Assembly (NCBI GenBank): GCA_023380935.1
Contig: JAMCST010000002.1
Coordinates: 13,189 to 55,339 of the forward strand
Origin: Patescibacteria group bacterium
GTDB lineage: Bacteria > Patescibacteriota > Microgenomatia > UBA1406 > GWC2-37-13
Reading direction: 5' to 3'
Length of the DNA: 42,151 bases
The notes beneath the pieces are model-generated. The model had not been told where the DNA came from. It saw only the letters and a list, made by a program, of their open reading frames with translations, and searched no databases. Positions 14,075-22,399 of this stretch are shown here, in pieces (within the stretch, counting starts at the first letter, position 1; every line of letters starts with the position of its first letter). Position numbers and translations under genes: made by a program.

Positions 14075-15574
14075 ATGACTCGGATTATCATATCTCAGCG
14101 GTCAGCGCCGCCCCGTCAGGGCGAAGTCAAGATTAGTTTGGTTTTTGAGGGCGATCTCTCCCGCCCGCCTTATACTTCACTTGTTTTAGCCAGAGCAAAA
14201 AAACACGCCTTTACTGGAAAGGCAGACCAGTTGTTTATGATGGGTAATCACGCCGGCTATCAACTCTGGCTCTTTATCGGCATGGGGAAACGGGCGGATT
14301 TTAGCTATACAAAACTAAAACAGCGCCTGGCTGACGGCCTGCGTCTGGTCAGGCAACAACGCTTCTCTCGGGCGGTGGTGGCGCCCGATCTGGTCATCGG
14401 ACGCGACTGTTTCGCATTGGGAAAAAACATCGCATTGGCTGCCGAACTGGTCAACTATCGGTTTAATAAATACCAGAATCAAAAAGGCCGCGTGGACGAG
14501 ACGCTGGTGGAAACACTGGAAATATATTTCACCGGTCTGGGCCGGCAGGAAAAAAAACAGTTTGCCGACGGTGTGACGCTGGGAGAGAAGATTGCCGCCG
14601 GCGTTAACCTGACGCGGGATTTGGTCAATGAGCCGGCGTCGCATCTGCGTCCGGAAGACCTGGTTGATCAGGCCCGGGTCATTGCCAAGACATCGGACGG
14701 CAAAATAAACATGACAGTACTGGATAAGTCAGCTTGCCGTAAGCTCGGGATGGGCGCGTTTTTGGCCGTGGCCCAGGGAAGCGTGAGGCCGCCCCGATTT
14801 ATCATCCTGGAATATAACCAAGGACAACGCGCGCCGGCACAAAAAAAGACCATCTGTTTGGTCGGTAAGTCAATCGTCTTTGACTCGGGCGGCCTGTCAC
14901 TCAAACCGTCCGAGGCAATGACCGACATGAAAATCGACATGGCCGGCGGCGCTACGGTGCTCGGTTTATTTCAGGTGCTGGCCCAGACCGGTGACAGTCG
15001 TCATGAAGTAATTGGTATTCTGCCGGTGTGCGAAAACATGCCTTCGGGGCAGGCAGTGCGGCCGGGGGATGTGGTGCGTGCCATGAACGGAACGACCATC
15101 GAGGTGCTTAACACCGATGCCGAGGGACGGCTGACGCTGGCCGATGGTTTGGCTTACGCACACAAATATTTCCGGCCCGACGCGGTCATCGACATTGCCA
15201 CCTTGACCGGCGCCTGCATGGTGGCATTGGGTGAAGAGATCACCGGGTTGTTGGGCAACGACGAATCTTTATTGCGGCAGATCGAGGCGGCCGGACAACG
15301 CAGCGGCGAAGAACTGTGGCGTCTGCCTTTGTATCAGCGTTACGCCAAAATGCTGAAAAAAAGCATCGCCGACCTGAAAAACGTCAGCGGCAGTCGTTGG
15401 GGAGGGACAATCACCGCGGCGCTGTTCTTGCAGGAGTTCACCGCCCAGCGCGCCTGGGTCCACCTGGACATTGCCGGGCCGGCTTACAACAAGGGTAAGG
15501 CACACGGAACGGTGGCGCAGGGAGGAACGGGGTGGGGGGTAGAGATGCTTTTCGATTTTATCAACCATTATTAA
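14075..15574 (+). CDS. pepA: M17 leucyl aminopeptidase
   Basis: 499 residues. The C-terminal catalytic domain has the two-zinc M17 motifs: VGKSIVFDSGGLSLKP (Lys265, Asp270), MKIDMAGGA (Asp288), and the family signature NTDAEGRLTLADGLAYA (Asp348, Glu350). The N-terminal macro-like domain spans about 1-170. It removes N-terminal residues from peptides in the cytoplasm and usually forms hexamers. A TTG 12 codons upstream is in frame but is part of the -35 element, so ATG 14075 is taken. The CBS gene follows after 18 bp and the mannosyltransferase after that, probably in one operon. Confidence 0.95.
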   Translation: MTRIIISQRSAPPRQGEVKISLVFEGDLSRPPYTSLVLARAKKHAFTGKADQLFMMGNHAGYQLWLFIGMGKRADFSYTKLKQRLADGLRLVRQQRFSRAVVAPDLVIGRDCFALGKNIALAAELVNYRFNKYQNQKGRVDETLVETLEIYFTGLGRQEKKQFADGVTLGEKIAAGVNLTRDLVNEPASHLRPEDLVDQARVIAKTSDGKINMTVLDKSACRKLGMGAFLAVAQGSVRPPRFIILEYNQGQRAPAQKKTICLVGKSIVFDSGGLSLKPSEAMTDMKIDMAGGATVLGLFQVLAQTGDSRHEVIGILPVCENMPSGQAVRPGDVVRAMNGTTIEVLNTDAEGRLTLADGLAYAHKYFRPDAVIDIATLTGACMVALGEEITGLLGNDESLLRQIEAAGQRSGEELWRLPLYQRYAKMLKKSIADLKNVSGSRWGGTITAALFLQEFTAQRAWVHLDIAGPAYNKGKAHGTVAQGGTGWGVEMLFDFINHY

Positions 15575-15592
15575 AGGTGGCCGTTTACACAT

Positions 15593-16663
15593 ATGAAAAC
15601 CAAAACCGTCAGCCTGATCAAAACCGACAACATCATTAGGATTGCGCCGACCGAAACGTTGTCGGCAGCGTTAAGCAAACTGAAAAGTTCCCATGACGCC
15701 GCGTTTGTTTTTGCCGACGACCGGCGCGACCCATTGGGTTTGATTAATCCTTATTATTGTTTGATCAAATCCTCGTTTCCTGCCAATACCAAGGTTGAGC
15801 ATTGTCTTTTCCATCCGCCCAGGGTGTTTTCGTATTATCCCGTTGCCAAAGTGGCGCAGTTGATGACCGGGTCAAAAATCCATTATCTGCCGGTGTTTGA
15901 CCGCCAGGTGAATTTCTTAGGGATAATTACCGCCAGGCGGATGCTGGCATCTTTGCGCGGCGACCCCGCACTTCATCTTTCGCTCAAACAGGTGTTGAAC
16001 GGCAAAAAACTGCCGTTGATCACCGTGTTCGAGGACGATACGATCGCCACCGCGCTCAATCTGTTCAAGCATTACAAGATTTCCAAACTAGTAGTGGTTA
16101 GTTCGGACAAGAAACTAAAAGGAATGCTCACTTACTACGACCTGATTTCTTTTTTAATGGCGCCGAAGAGCAAAGAACAGTGGGGCGAAAAAAGCGGCGC
16201 CAAAGTTAATCTCCATTTGCAAAAGGTAAAAAATTATCAGAAAAGTTTGGTGCTTACCCTGAATCAGGAGGATACCATGGAGGACGTTCTCAACCTAATC
16301 ATAGAAAAGCAGATCGGGAGCGTCGTTGTGGTTGACCGGGACAGGCGGCCCTTGGGGATCATTACGTCGCGCGACTTCCTTAAAATCCTCACCCAAGGTG
16401 CCCCTACCAAAAAGATCGACGTCGCCACTAAAAATCTCTCGCAGGAACACCAACAGACCGTCAATTTGTTTTTCCACACCATGACCCGTCGGTTACGTAA
16501 GATACCGGAAGTCATCCGTGCCCGTCTGTTTATTCAGGAAGAGAAACAAGGCGGCCTGTTTCGCGTCGTACTGTCGCTTTTCCCGAAAAAAGGCGCGGTG
16601 CACGTAATTAAAAAGGAGGGCAAGGACCTAAAAAAGGTTCTTCAGGACATCAAAAATAAGTAA
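15593..16663 (+). CDS. CBS-domain protein with C-terminal alpha/beta extension
   Basis: 356 residues with four CBS repeats in two Bateman pairs: about 8-60, 65-122, 130-190 and 215-268. Typical GLI/GIIT closing strands are visible (LGIITARRML, KGMLTYYDLISFL, LGIITSRDFLKIL). CBS pairs bind adenosine nucleotides and act as energy sensors. The last 85 residues (from LSQEHQQTVNLFF) form a separate beta-alpha unit that resembles the hibernation-factor/S30AE-like extensions seen on some archaeal CBS proteins; that resemblance is only by eye. AAAGGTGG upstream of the ATG is one of the few Shine-Dalgarno-like sites in the window. Confidence 0.75.
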   Translation: MKTKTVSLIKTDNIIRIAPTETLSAALSKLKSSHDAAFVFADDRRDPLGLINPYYCLIKSSFPANTKVEHCLFHPPRVFSYYPVAKVAQLMTGSKIHYLPVFDRQVNFLGIITARRMLASLRGDPALHLSLKQVLNGKKLPLITVFEDDTIATALNLFKHYKISKLVVVSSDKKLKGMLTYYDLISFLMAPKSKEQWGEKSGAKVNLHLQKVKNYQKSLVLTLNQEDTMEDVLNLIIEKQIGSVVVVDRDRRPLGIITSRDFLKILTQGAPTKKIDVATKNLSQEHQQTVNLFFHTMTRRLRKIPEVIRARLFIQEEKQGGLFRVVLSLFPKKGAVHVIKKEGKDLKKVLQDIKNK

Positions 16664-16674
16664 GCTTATCCCAG

Positions 16675-18453
16675 ATGAAACAGCGACGGCGGGGTCTACT
16701 GATCGCCATTTTTCTTTTAGCGGCCTTACTGCGTTTTAATAATCTCAACTGGGATAGTGGTTTTCACCTTCATCCCGACGAGCGGTTTTTGACCATGGTG
16801 GCCAATGCCACCGCCATTCCCAGTCGCCTGACCGATTATTTTAACCCGTCGCGTTCCCGGCTCAATCCGGCCAACGTCGGCTTTCATTTTTATGTCTACG
16901 GAACCTTGCCCTTGACCTTAAACAAAATCGCGGCGGTTTGGTTTAATCACGACAACTATAACGACTTTACCGTCCAGGGGCGTTGGCTGGCCGGCTGGTT
17001 TGACCTGATGGTGGTCGGGTTGGTGTACCGGATCGCGGCCCAGTTGGTGGCCGCCCGGCGCCAGCGCGATGTAAGCGCGTTGCCCTATTGGGCTGCCTTT
17101 TTTTACGCGATTGCCGTGTTACCGATCCAGCTGGCGCATTTTTTTACCGTCGATCCCTTCCTTAACTTCTTTATGATTCTTAGTTTTTATTTGCTGCTGC
17201 GCTGGCGAAACCAAGGCCGGCCGTTATGGTTGTTGTCGGTTTCGGCAGTGGCGTTGGGACTGGCATTTGCCTGTAAGGTCAACGCCGTTTTTATCCTGCC
17301 TCTCAATCTGGCTCTGATTGGACTGACGGCGTCAAAAAATTCCCGTCACCGGTTTGGGCCGGTGACGCTGGCGCTGGTTCGTTGCCTTGTCTATGTGTTA
17401 CTGGTTTATTTGGCTCTGCGTTGCGCCGACCCTTATGTATTTAGGTCGTCGGCATGGCTTGATCCGCGCCCAAATCCGGAGTTTGTCGCCAACCTGCAGC
17501 AGTTAAAGTCATACGAAAGCAAAGATGTCTGGTATCCTCCGGCGATCCAATGGATTAATAAGCCGCCGGTGATTTTCAGCCTGGTAAATCTGGCGGTGTT
17601 CGGCGTCGGCTTGCCGTACTTTTTTTTGCTCGGCACCGGGCTATTGATCCAGATAAAACGTCAGGCGGTTGATCTCATTAAGACGCTCAAGAAAAGATCG
17701 AAACCCGTTGTTGCCCGGCGGATGTTACCCGCTTCCGGCCTGATAGCGATCTGGGTGGTCGGTTTTTTCCTCTACCAGTCGACCCGGTTTGTCAAGACGA
17801 TGCGCTACTTTATTTTCCTTTATCCGTTTCTGGCAATCTATGCGGCGATGGGAGTCGAATCGGTAACCGCCTGGACAAAACGGTTTAACGGATCAAAATC
17901 AGCCCGGCGTTTCTATTTTCCGTTGCTCGTTTCCGCCGCGTTGGTCTGGCCGCTGATGTTTTTCTCGATCTACTTAAGGCCGAACTCGCGGGTGGCGGCG
18001 TCGGACTGGATTTACCAACACCTACGCGACCACAGTTTAATTCTGTATGAATACTGGGATGACGGGTTGCCGTTGCCGGTCGCCAATCCGACCGGCAAAC
18101 AATTCCGCAGCGAGGCAGTGGCCATCTTTGATCCGGACACGCCGGAAAAATGGAGTAAAATTTCCGCCCAACTGGGACGGGCCGACTACTATATTATGTC
18201 CTCCAACCGGGGGTGGGGGAGCATTCCGACCGTGCCGGACAAATACCCGGTAGCGACCCGATTCTACCGTGATCTGTTGGCCGGAAAGCTTGGTTATCAA
18301 AAACTGGCCGAGTTCAATTCATATCCCCAGTTGTGTTGGTCGGCGAACGCGTGTTTGGTTTGGCCGGATGACTGGGCCGACGAGGCGTTTACGGTTTACG
18401 ATCATCCGAGGGTTTTAATTTACGAAAACGAAAAAACCAGTCGCGCTCGTTAA
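16675..18453 (+). CDS. GT39/PMT-like membrane glycosyltransferase
   Basis: 592 residues with about ten to twelve membrane helices. After the first helix the extracytoplasmic loop carries HLHPDERFLTM, the acidic DE motif of PMT/ArnT-type GT-C enzymes that use polyprenyl-phosphate sugars. The C-terminal third is soluble and extracytoplasmic. It probably transfers a sugar from a lipid carrier onto proteins or envelope glycans. It starts 11 bp after the CBS gene. It is convergent with a GT4 glycosyltransferase and shares with it a long palindromic terminator-like repeat. Confidence 0.8.
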   Translation: MKQRRRGLLIAIFLLAALLRFNNLNWDSGFHLHPDERFLTMVANATAIPSRLTDYFNPSRSRLNPANVGFHFYVYGTLPLTLNKIAAVWFNHDNYNDFTVQGRWLAGWFDLMVVGLVYRIAAQLVAARRQRDVSALPYWAAFFYAIAVLPIQLAHFFTVDPFLNFFMILSFYLLLRWRNQGRPLWLLSVSAVALGLAFACKVNAVFILPLNLALIGLTASKNSRHRFGPVTLALVRCLVYVLLVYLALRCADPYVFRSSAWLDPRPNPEFVANLQQLKSYESKDVWYPPAIQWINKPPVIFSLVNLAVFGVGLPYFFLLGTGLLIQIKRQAVDLIKTLKKRSKPVVARRMLPASGLIAIWVVGFFLYQSTRFVKTMRYFIFLYPFLAIYAAMGVESVTAWTKRFNGSKSARRFYFPLLVSAALVWPLMFFSIYLRPNSRVAASDWIYQHLRDHSLILYEYWDDGLPLPVANPTGKQFRSEAVAIFDPDTPEKWSKISAQLGRADYYIMSSNRGWGSIPTVPDKYPVATRFYRDLLAGKLGYQKLAEFNSYPQLCWSANACLVWPDDWADEAFTVYDHPRVLIYENEKTSRAR

Positions 18454-18464
18454 TCGCGCCAGTC

Positions 18465-18490
18465 TTTTCAGTTAATTAATTAACTGAAAA
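18465..18490. terminator. 26-bp perfect AT-rich palindrome between convergent genes (copy 1 of 2)
   Basis: The sequence from 18465 to 18490 is fully self-complementary: TTTTCAGTTAATT and its complement. It begins 11 bp after the GT39 stop and encodes the last codons and stop (FSVN*) of the opposing GT4 gene. A stem followed by T-runs on both strands fits a bidirectional terminator. The same palindrome recurs at 33346-33377. Confidence 0.6.
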
Positions 18491-19615
18491 AGTTTTGAGT
18501 AGTCGGTGGTAGAAACGATAGGTTTTATCGCTGTTAAATATTGACCGGGCCTTGGTGATTAGTCGCTGGTTGGTATAACGTTTCCGTTTATCAATGACGG
18601 TGGTGATCGCCTCGGCAAGTGCTTCGGGGTTTTGCGGAGGGACGACGATCCCCATCTTGGTTAAGCTGATTGGCACCCGCACGCCCGCCAGGTCGGTGGC
18701 GACCACCGGGGTTCCCTGCAGCATCGCTTCAACCTGAACCATTCCAAACGCCTCGGTGCCGTTAACCGAGGGAAGTACCAACAGGTCGATCGACCGGTAA
18801 AACGCACCTAATTTTTTATCGGACAAATTGCCTAAAAACCGGTAGTCCAGCCGTTGTTTGGCTAGCAAATTAACGATTTTCCGGTAGTAGTCCATTTCTC
18901 CGGACACCGCGCCAGCGTAAGGGCCGGCCAACTCGAGCGTCACCGGTCGAGTGGTGACCTGTTTAACCAGACGGATCGCCTCAATCAAATACTCGATGCC
19001 TTTTTCCCGGGCAATCCGGCCGGCATAACCAATGGTTATCCGGTCAGGGTGTCTTTTTCCGGCCCGGCTTCGTGGTGCGGCGGTGCTTACCGGGGGAAAG
19101 ACGGTGCGGATTTTGGTGGGAAATCGGCGCCCCACCCAGCTGTGATTAACGTAGTCGGCAGTATAGCCGACAATTAGTTGAGATAACCATAACTGGAAGA
19201 AAGTCATGGCGTTTAGAAACGCGGTGGCGATCCGGAAAATCCATGACTGGCCGGGAGACACCAGACAGTGGAACAGGGCGACGGTCTTTTTGCCAAACAG
19301 GCGGGCACAGCAAGCCAGAAACAAACCTTCGCCGTTGGGAATGTTAAGGATCACCAGGTCGCTGCTCCGGCTGAAGCGGAAAAAATACGCCAGCGCTTGG
19401 GGTGAGACGTAGCCTTTGCTGATTTTTAACCAATAGGGCATACGGACAATTGTCACGCCGCGCCGTCGTTCTGTGGCCGGGAGGTGGCGCTGATGGGGAA
19501 AGGTAAGAACGGTGATGTCGTGGTGGCGGGCGAGATGGGACAGGAGCCGGTCGGGGTAAGTGGTGATGCCCGAGGTATAAGGATAATAATACGAGGAGAA
19601 AAACAGAATTTTCAT
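18476..19615 (-). CDS. GT4-family glycosyltransferase
   Basis: 379 residues from ATG 19615. The GT-B fold is clear: KILFFSSYYYPYTSGITTYPDRLL at the N-terminus (in short, the glycine-rich acceptor loop), RITIGYAGRIAREKGIEYLI at the linker, and the C-terminal GTEAFGMVQVEAMLQGTPVVATD donor-binding block with the EX7E-type glutamates. It transfers a nucleotide sugar to a glycan or lipid at the cytoplasmic face. The ATG overlaps the stop of the epimerase gene (ATGA), fixing the start and coupling the two. It is the last gene of a three-gene minus-strand operon. Confidence 0.9.
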   Translation of the reverse strand: MKILFFSSYYYPYTSGITTYPDRLLSHLARHHDITVLTFPHQRHLPATERRRGVTIVRMPYWLKISKGYVSPQALAYFFRFSRSSDLVILNIPNGEGLFLACCARLFGKKTVALFHCLVSPGQSWIFRIATAFLNAMTFFQLWLSQLIVGYTADYVNHSWVGRRFPTKIRTVFPPVSTAAPRSRAGKRHPDRITIGYAGRIAREKGIEYLIEAIRLVKQVTTRPVTLELAGPYAGAVSGEMDYYRKIVNLLAKQRLDYRFLGNLSDKKLGAFYRSIDLLVLPSVNGTEAFGMVQVEAMLQGTPVVATDLAGVRVPISLTKMGIVVPPQNPEALAEAITTVIDKRKRYTNQRLITKARSIFNSDKTYRFYHRLLKTFSVN

Positions 19616-20619
19616 AAATGCCGCCTTTGCCAACCAATCAGGCTGTCGACGCCGGAGCTGAAGCTGATGGTTGGCTTCCAGCCGAGCTCAGTTCGGGCAC
19701 GCCGGTTGGTCGAGACGAAATACAACTGATCTCCCGGCCGGGCTGGCTGATAGGTCAAACGGGGAGTGGTGCCGATTTTTTGGCTTAATAACCTGATTAC
19801 CTGGATTAAAGAAAAGGCGTTATGCGTACCGCCGCCGACATTAATCGCCTGGCCGGCCAGCGTGTTGGCCCGGGCAAAGGCGCGCTGGTAGGCGTCAATC
19901 AAATCATCAACGTGAAGCAGGTCGCGCACCTGAAATCCGTCGCCGAAGATGGTGATCGGCCGCTGACGCAGCGTCTGTTTGGCAAAATGCGCCACCCAAC
20001 CTTGGTCTTCAACTCCCAGCTGGTGCGGGCCGTAGATGCACGACTGGCGGAACACGACGGTTTTCAGTCCGAAGCTGCGGGCATAGTCTCGGAAGTAGCA
20101 GTCGACCGCCCCTTTGGAGCATCCGTAAGGTGAGATGAAATCAAGCCTGGCGTCTTCGTCGATGCCGTGTTGATGGCACCAGTCTGCGTATTGTTCTTTT
20201 TGCCGCTGCAGCCGGATACGATGGAGATGGAGGTCGCCATAAACCTTGTTGGTGGAGGCATAAAGGACAACGGCGTGGGGATTGTGGCGTCGGACCGCGT
20301 CCAAAAGGGAAAAGCCGCCGATCAGATTGCCGGAAAAGTCGCGGTCGGGATGCGCCATCGAGGTCGTCACGGCGGTTTGTCCGGCCAGATGGATGATCAG
20401 ATCAGCCCGCTTAATCTGCTGAAGATAAGCGCGTGTCCGCCGGACGTCGGTTTGGACAATGGTCAACTTCGGGTTAAGTTTAAGCAGATAGGCGGCGTTT
20501 TGGTCGACGCCGGCGCGGGAAAAATTATCGACTACGGTAATTTGGTGTTTCTGGCGGGAAAAATATGCGACGCAGTTGGTGCCGATGAAGCCGACGCCGC
20601 CGGTAATCAATACGTTCAT
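19612..20619 (-). CDS. NAD-dependent sugar epimerase, CDP-paratose 2-epimerase-like
   Basis: 335 residues of the extended SDR family. NVLITGGVGFIGTNC binds NAD; YASTNKVYG, SPYGCSKGAVDCYFRDYA (catalytic Tyr and Lys) and FRQSCIYGPHQLGVEDQGW are the specific blocks shared with CDP-paratose/tyvelose 2-epimerases. Other enzymes of that pathway (CDP-glucose dehydratase, paratose synthase) are not in the window, so the actual sugar may differ. The gene overlaps the HAD gene upstream and GT4 downstream by 4 bp each. Confidence 0.82.
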   Translation of the reverse strand: MNVLITGGVGFIGTNCVAYFSRQKHQITVVDNFSRAGVDQNAAYLLKLNPKLTIVQTDVRRTRAYLQQIKRADLIIHLAGQTAVTTSMAHPDRDFSGNLIGGFSLLDAVRRHNPHAVVLYASTNKVYGDLHLHRIRLQRQKEQYADWCHQHGIDEDARLDFISPYGCSKGAVDCYFRDYARSFGLKTVVFRQSCIYGPHQLGVEDQGWVAHFAKQTLRQRPITIFGDGFQVRDLLHVDDLIDAYQRAFARANTLAGQAINVGGGTHNAFSLIQVIRLLSQKIGTTPRLTYQPARPGDQLYFVSTNRRARTELGWKPTISFSSGVDSLIGWQRRHL

Positions 20620-21215
20620 AATTTTTTCAGATAGGAAACCGCCGATTTCAGGCTGGGAAATTTATAAGGGTAGTTGATGTTTTTGTCAAAAATATTATAG
20701 ATCCAGAAAATCTTCGTGCCTGAACGGCGGCGTTTTTGGACATCGTTCAGATAACGGACAATGTCCCAGTTGTCCTCGACAAAGACGTCGAGCTTGAGGC
20801 GGTCGATCATTTTTTCTTTAAAAAGATGCGGCTGGTCGTTGGTACGGTTGTAATAACAACCCCGGGTAAAAGCGCCGGCATCGAGCCGGCGGATCCAGTC
20901 ATAAAAGTCGTTCTTCAGATAATCGAACCGGGCGGTAATGATGTAGGGACTAATTTTTCCTACCCGGCTCAAACGTTTAATCTCGTCCAGTCCCGATGCG
21001 ACAAAAAAACTTGACCAGTGGCAAAGGCGCCAGAAAACTTTCTCCCAGCCGGTCCGGGGGTAATAAAACCCAAGGCGGTTTTTTTTCAGTAGCTTCTTTT
21101 TGACCGAGGCGATGAGGGGACGGACGATCCGGGCCGGGTTATAAAGGATGACGCCGTCGAGGTCAAAACCGACGCGCAGCGCCCGCGCGGGCGATACGGG
21201 TTGTTTTTTAGTCAT
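20616..21215 (-). CDS. HAD-superfamily phosphatase-like protein
   Basis: 199 residues. The first HAD motif is VGFDLDGVILYN (Asp nucleophile and the +2 Asp), motif II is YIITARFD, and an acidic VEDNWDIVRYL closes the active site. The length and the ITAR and EDN blocks recall 5'-nucleotidase (NT5C)-type HADs. The substrate is unknown; its place at the head of the epimerase-GT4 operon suggests a sugar-phosphate role. TATAAT at 21227-21222 ends 6 nt before the ATG, so the mRNA is probably leaderless. Confidence 0.75.
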   Translation of the reverse strand: MTKKQPVSPARALRVGFDLDGVILYNPARIVRPLIASVKKKLLKKNRLGFYYPRTGWEKVFWRLCHWSSFFVASGLDEIKRLSRVGKISPYIITARFDYLKNDFYDWIRRLDAGAFTRGCYYNRTNDQPHLFKEKMIDRLKLDVFVEDNWDIVRYLNDVQKRRRSGTKIFWIYNIFDKNINYPYKFPSLKSAVSYLKKL

Positions 21216-21221
21216 GGCTAA

Positions 21222-21229
21222 ATTATACT
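21222..21229. promoter_or_regulatory. Overlapping divergent -10 elements between HAD and lgt
   Basis: The 28-bp gap holds TATAAT on the minus strand (21227-21222, 6 nt before the HAD ATG) and TATACT on the plus strand (21224-21229, 14 nt before the lgt ATG). They overlap by four base pairs, so the two directions should exclude each other. Confidence 0.55.
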
Positions 21230-21243
21230 AAAATAATCAAATC

Positions 21244-22095
21244 ATGCTGCCAGTCTTAATTAACCTGCCATTCCTTAAGATTTATACGAGCGGAGTATTT
21301 TTGACGCTGGCGTTTTTTTGGGGCAGTTATCTGTTGTGGAAACTGATTCACCTTACGGTTTATCGGGAAGAGGACGTGTTCGACGGCGTGTTTTTTTCGC
21401 TGTTCGTCGGCCTGATCATCGGCCGCTTCGTCTATGTCAGCCTTAACTTTTCCAAGTTCGGCTTTAACCCGGCCAAGATCATTCTGATCAACGGTTTTCC
21501 CGGCTTCTCGATCTACGGTGGGTTGTTGGGTTTTTTTCTCGGTCACTGGCTCTTTTTCCGCCTCAAAAAAATCAGTTATTGGGAGATCATTGACTATTAC
21601 GTTGCCCCGCTGTTTTTGGTCTTTGCTTTTGCCAAGGTGGGCAACTTCTTTTCCGGCAGCGAGATCGGTGCTCCGACCCAGATATTTCTCTCGGTCAAAT
21701 ACGCCGGTCTGGCGCAGGCCCATCACCTGACCGCCCTGTACGAGGGTATACTGTTTTTCCTCGGCGCCTTTTTGGCGCACCGGCTCTTATTTGCGGTGCG
21801 GCGGGGGAATTACCCCAAAGGCGCTGCCTTTGTTTTTTTTATCGGGTATTTTGCCTTGGTCTATTTTTCCCTGGACGGTTTGAAAAGCGCCCATTTGCTG
21901 ATGCGCGGGTATAGTTTCAACCGCACCGTATCGGCGATATTGCTCTTGACAGTGGGTTTTTACATCGTGTATTATTTCAGAAGTCAAATTTACCATTTCC
22001 TAAGTAAACATGGCAAAAACACTTACAAAATTGTTCACCGACGCGCAAAAAAAACGCTTAGAAAAAGAGAAAAAAAAGACGCTTCAGCAGATTGA
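21244..22095 (+). CDS. lgt: Prolipoprotein diacylglyceryl transferase Lgt
   Basis: 283 residues with about seven membrane helices. The Lgt signature region is visible as GFPGFSIYGGLLGFFLG, followed by FAKVGNFFSGSEIGAPT (with the usual Arg-Asn pair in the form KVGNF) and ALYEGILFF. GRFVYVSLNF matches the essential Arg/Tyr segment. The enzyme moves diacylglycerol from phosphatidylglycerol to the lipobox Cys. The last 28 residues are very basic (RRAKKTLRKREKK) and overlap the next gene by 86 bp, which may be a lineage-specific extension. Confidence 0.92.
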   Translation: MLPVLINLPFLKIYTSGVFLTLAFFWGSYLLWKLIHLTVYREEDVFDGVFFSLFVGLIIGRFVYVSLNFSKFGFNPAKIILINGFPGFSIYGGLLGFFLGHWLFFRLKKISYWEIIDYYVAPLFLVFAFAKVGNFFSGSEIGAPTQIFLSVKYAGLAQAHHLTALYEGILFFLGAFLAHRLLFAVRRGNYPKGAAFVFFIGYFALVYFSLDGLKSAHLLMRGYSFNRTVSAILLLTVGFYIVYYFRSQIYHFLSKHGKNTYKIVHRRAKKTLRKREKKDASAD

Positions 22096-22375
22096 GGAAC
22101 TGAAACGGGAAGATCCTTTCTGCGATCCCGATCATGCTTCGGACAATGCCGCGGTGGATACCGACGTACGCGAACAGGTGGGCCACGATACGATCGAGGC
22201 CCAGGTCAAGGACATGGAAAAACGGATCGAGCGTATCGAGTTGGCGTTAAACAAAATCAACCGTGGGCATTACGGCCGGTGCGACAAATGCGGCGGCGCC
22301 ATTCCGGTGGAACGGTTGGAATTGGTGCCCGAGGCGTTGTTCTGCGTTGACTGCGAAAAGAAATTGCATAAATAA
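22010..22375 (+). CDS. TraR/DksA-type zinc-finger protein
   Basis: 121 residues. A coiled-coil N-terminal part (LEKEKKKTLQQIEELKRED) carries an acidic tip region (DPDHASDNAAVDTD), and a C4 zinc finger follows (CDKC at 91-94, CVDC at 112-115). This is the layout of DksA/TraR proteins that bind the RNA polymerase secondary channel. It could be a general transcription regulator. Its ATG lies inside lgt in another frame, with an 86-bp overlap, so expression is probably coupled to lgt. Confidence 0.87.
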   Translation: MAKTLTKLFTDAQKKRLEKEKKKTLQQIEELKREDPFCDPDHASDNAAVDTDVREQVGHDTIEAQVKDMEKRIERIELALNKINRGHYGRCDKCGGAIPVERLELVPEALFCVDCEKKLHK

Positions 22376-22392
22376 CAAAACCCCCATATACT
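22364..22392 (+). promoter_or_regulatory. Promoter of the cation/proton antiporter gene
   Basis: TTGCAT (22364-22369), 17-bp spacer, TATACT (22387-22392), 7 nt to the ATG at 22400. It overlaps the stop codon of the TraR/DksA gene and leaves no room for a ribosome-binding leader. Confidence 0.6.
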
Positions 22393-22399
22393 GAAAACT

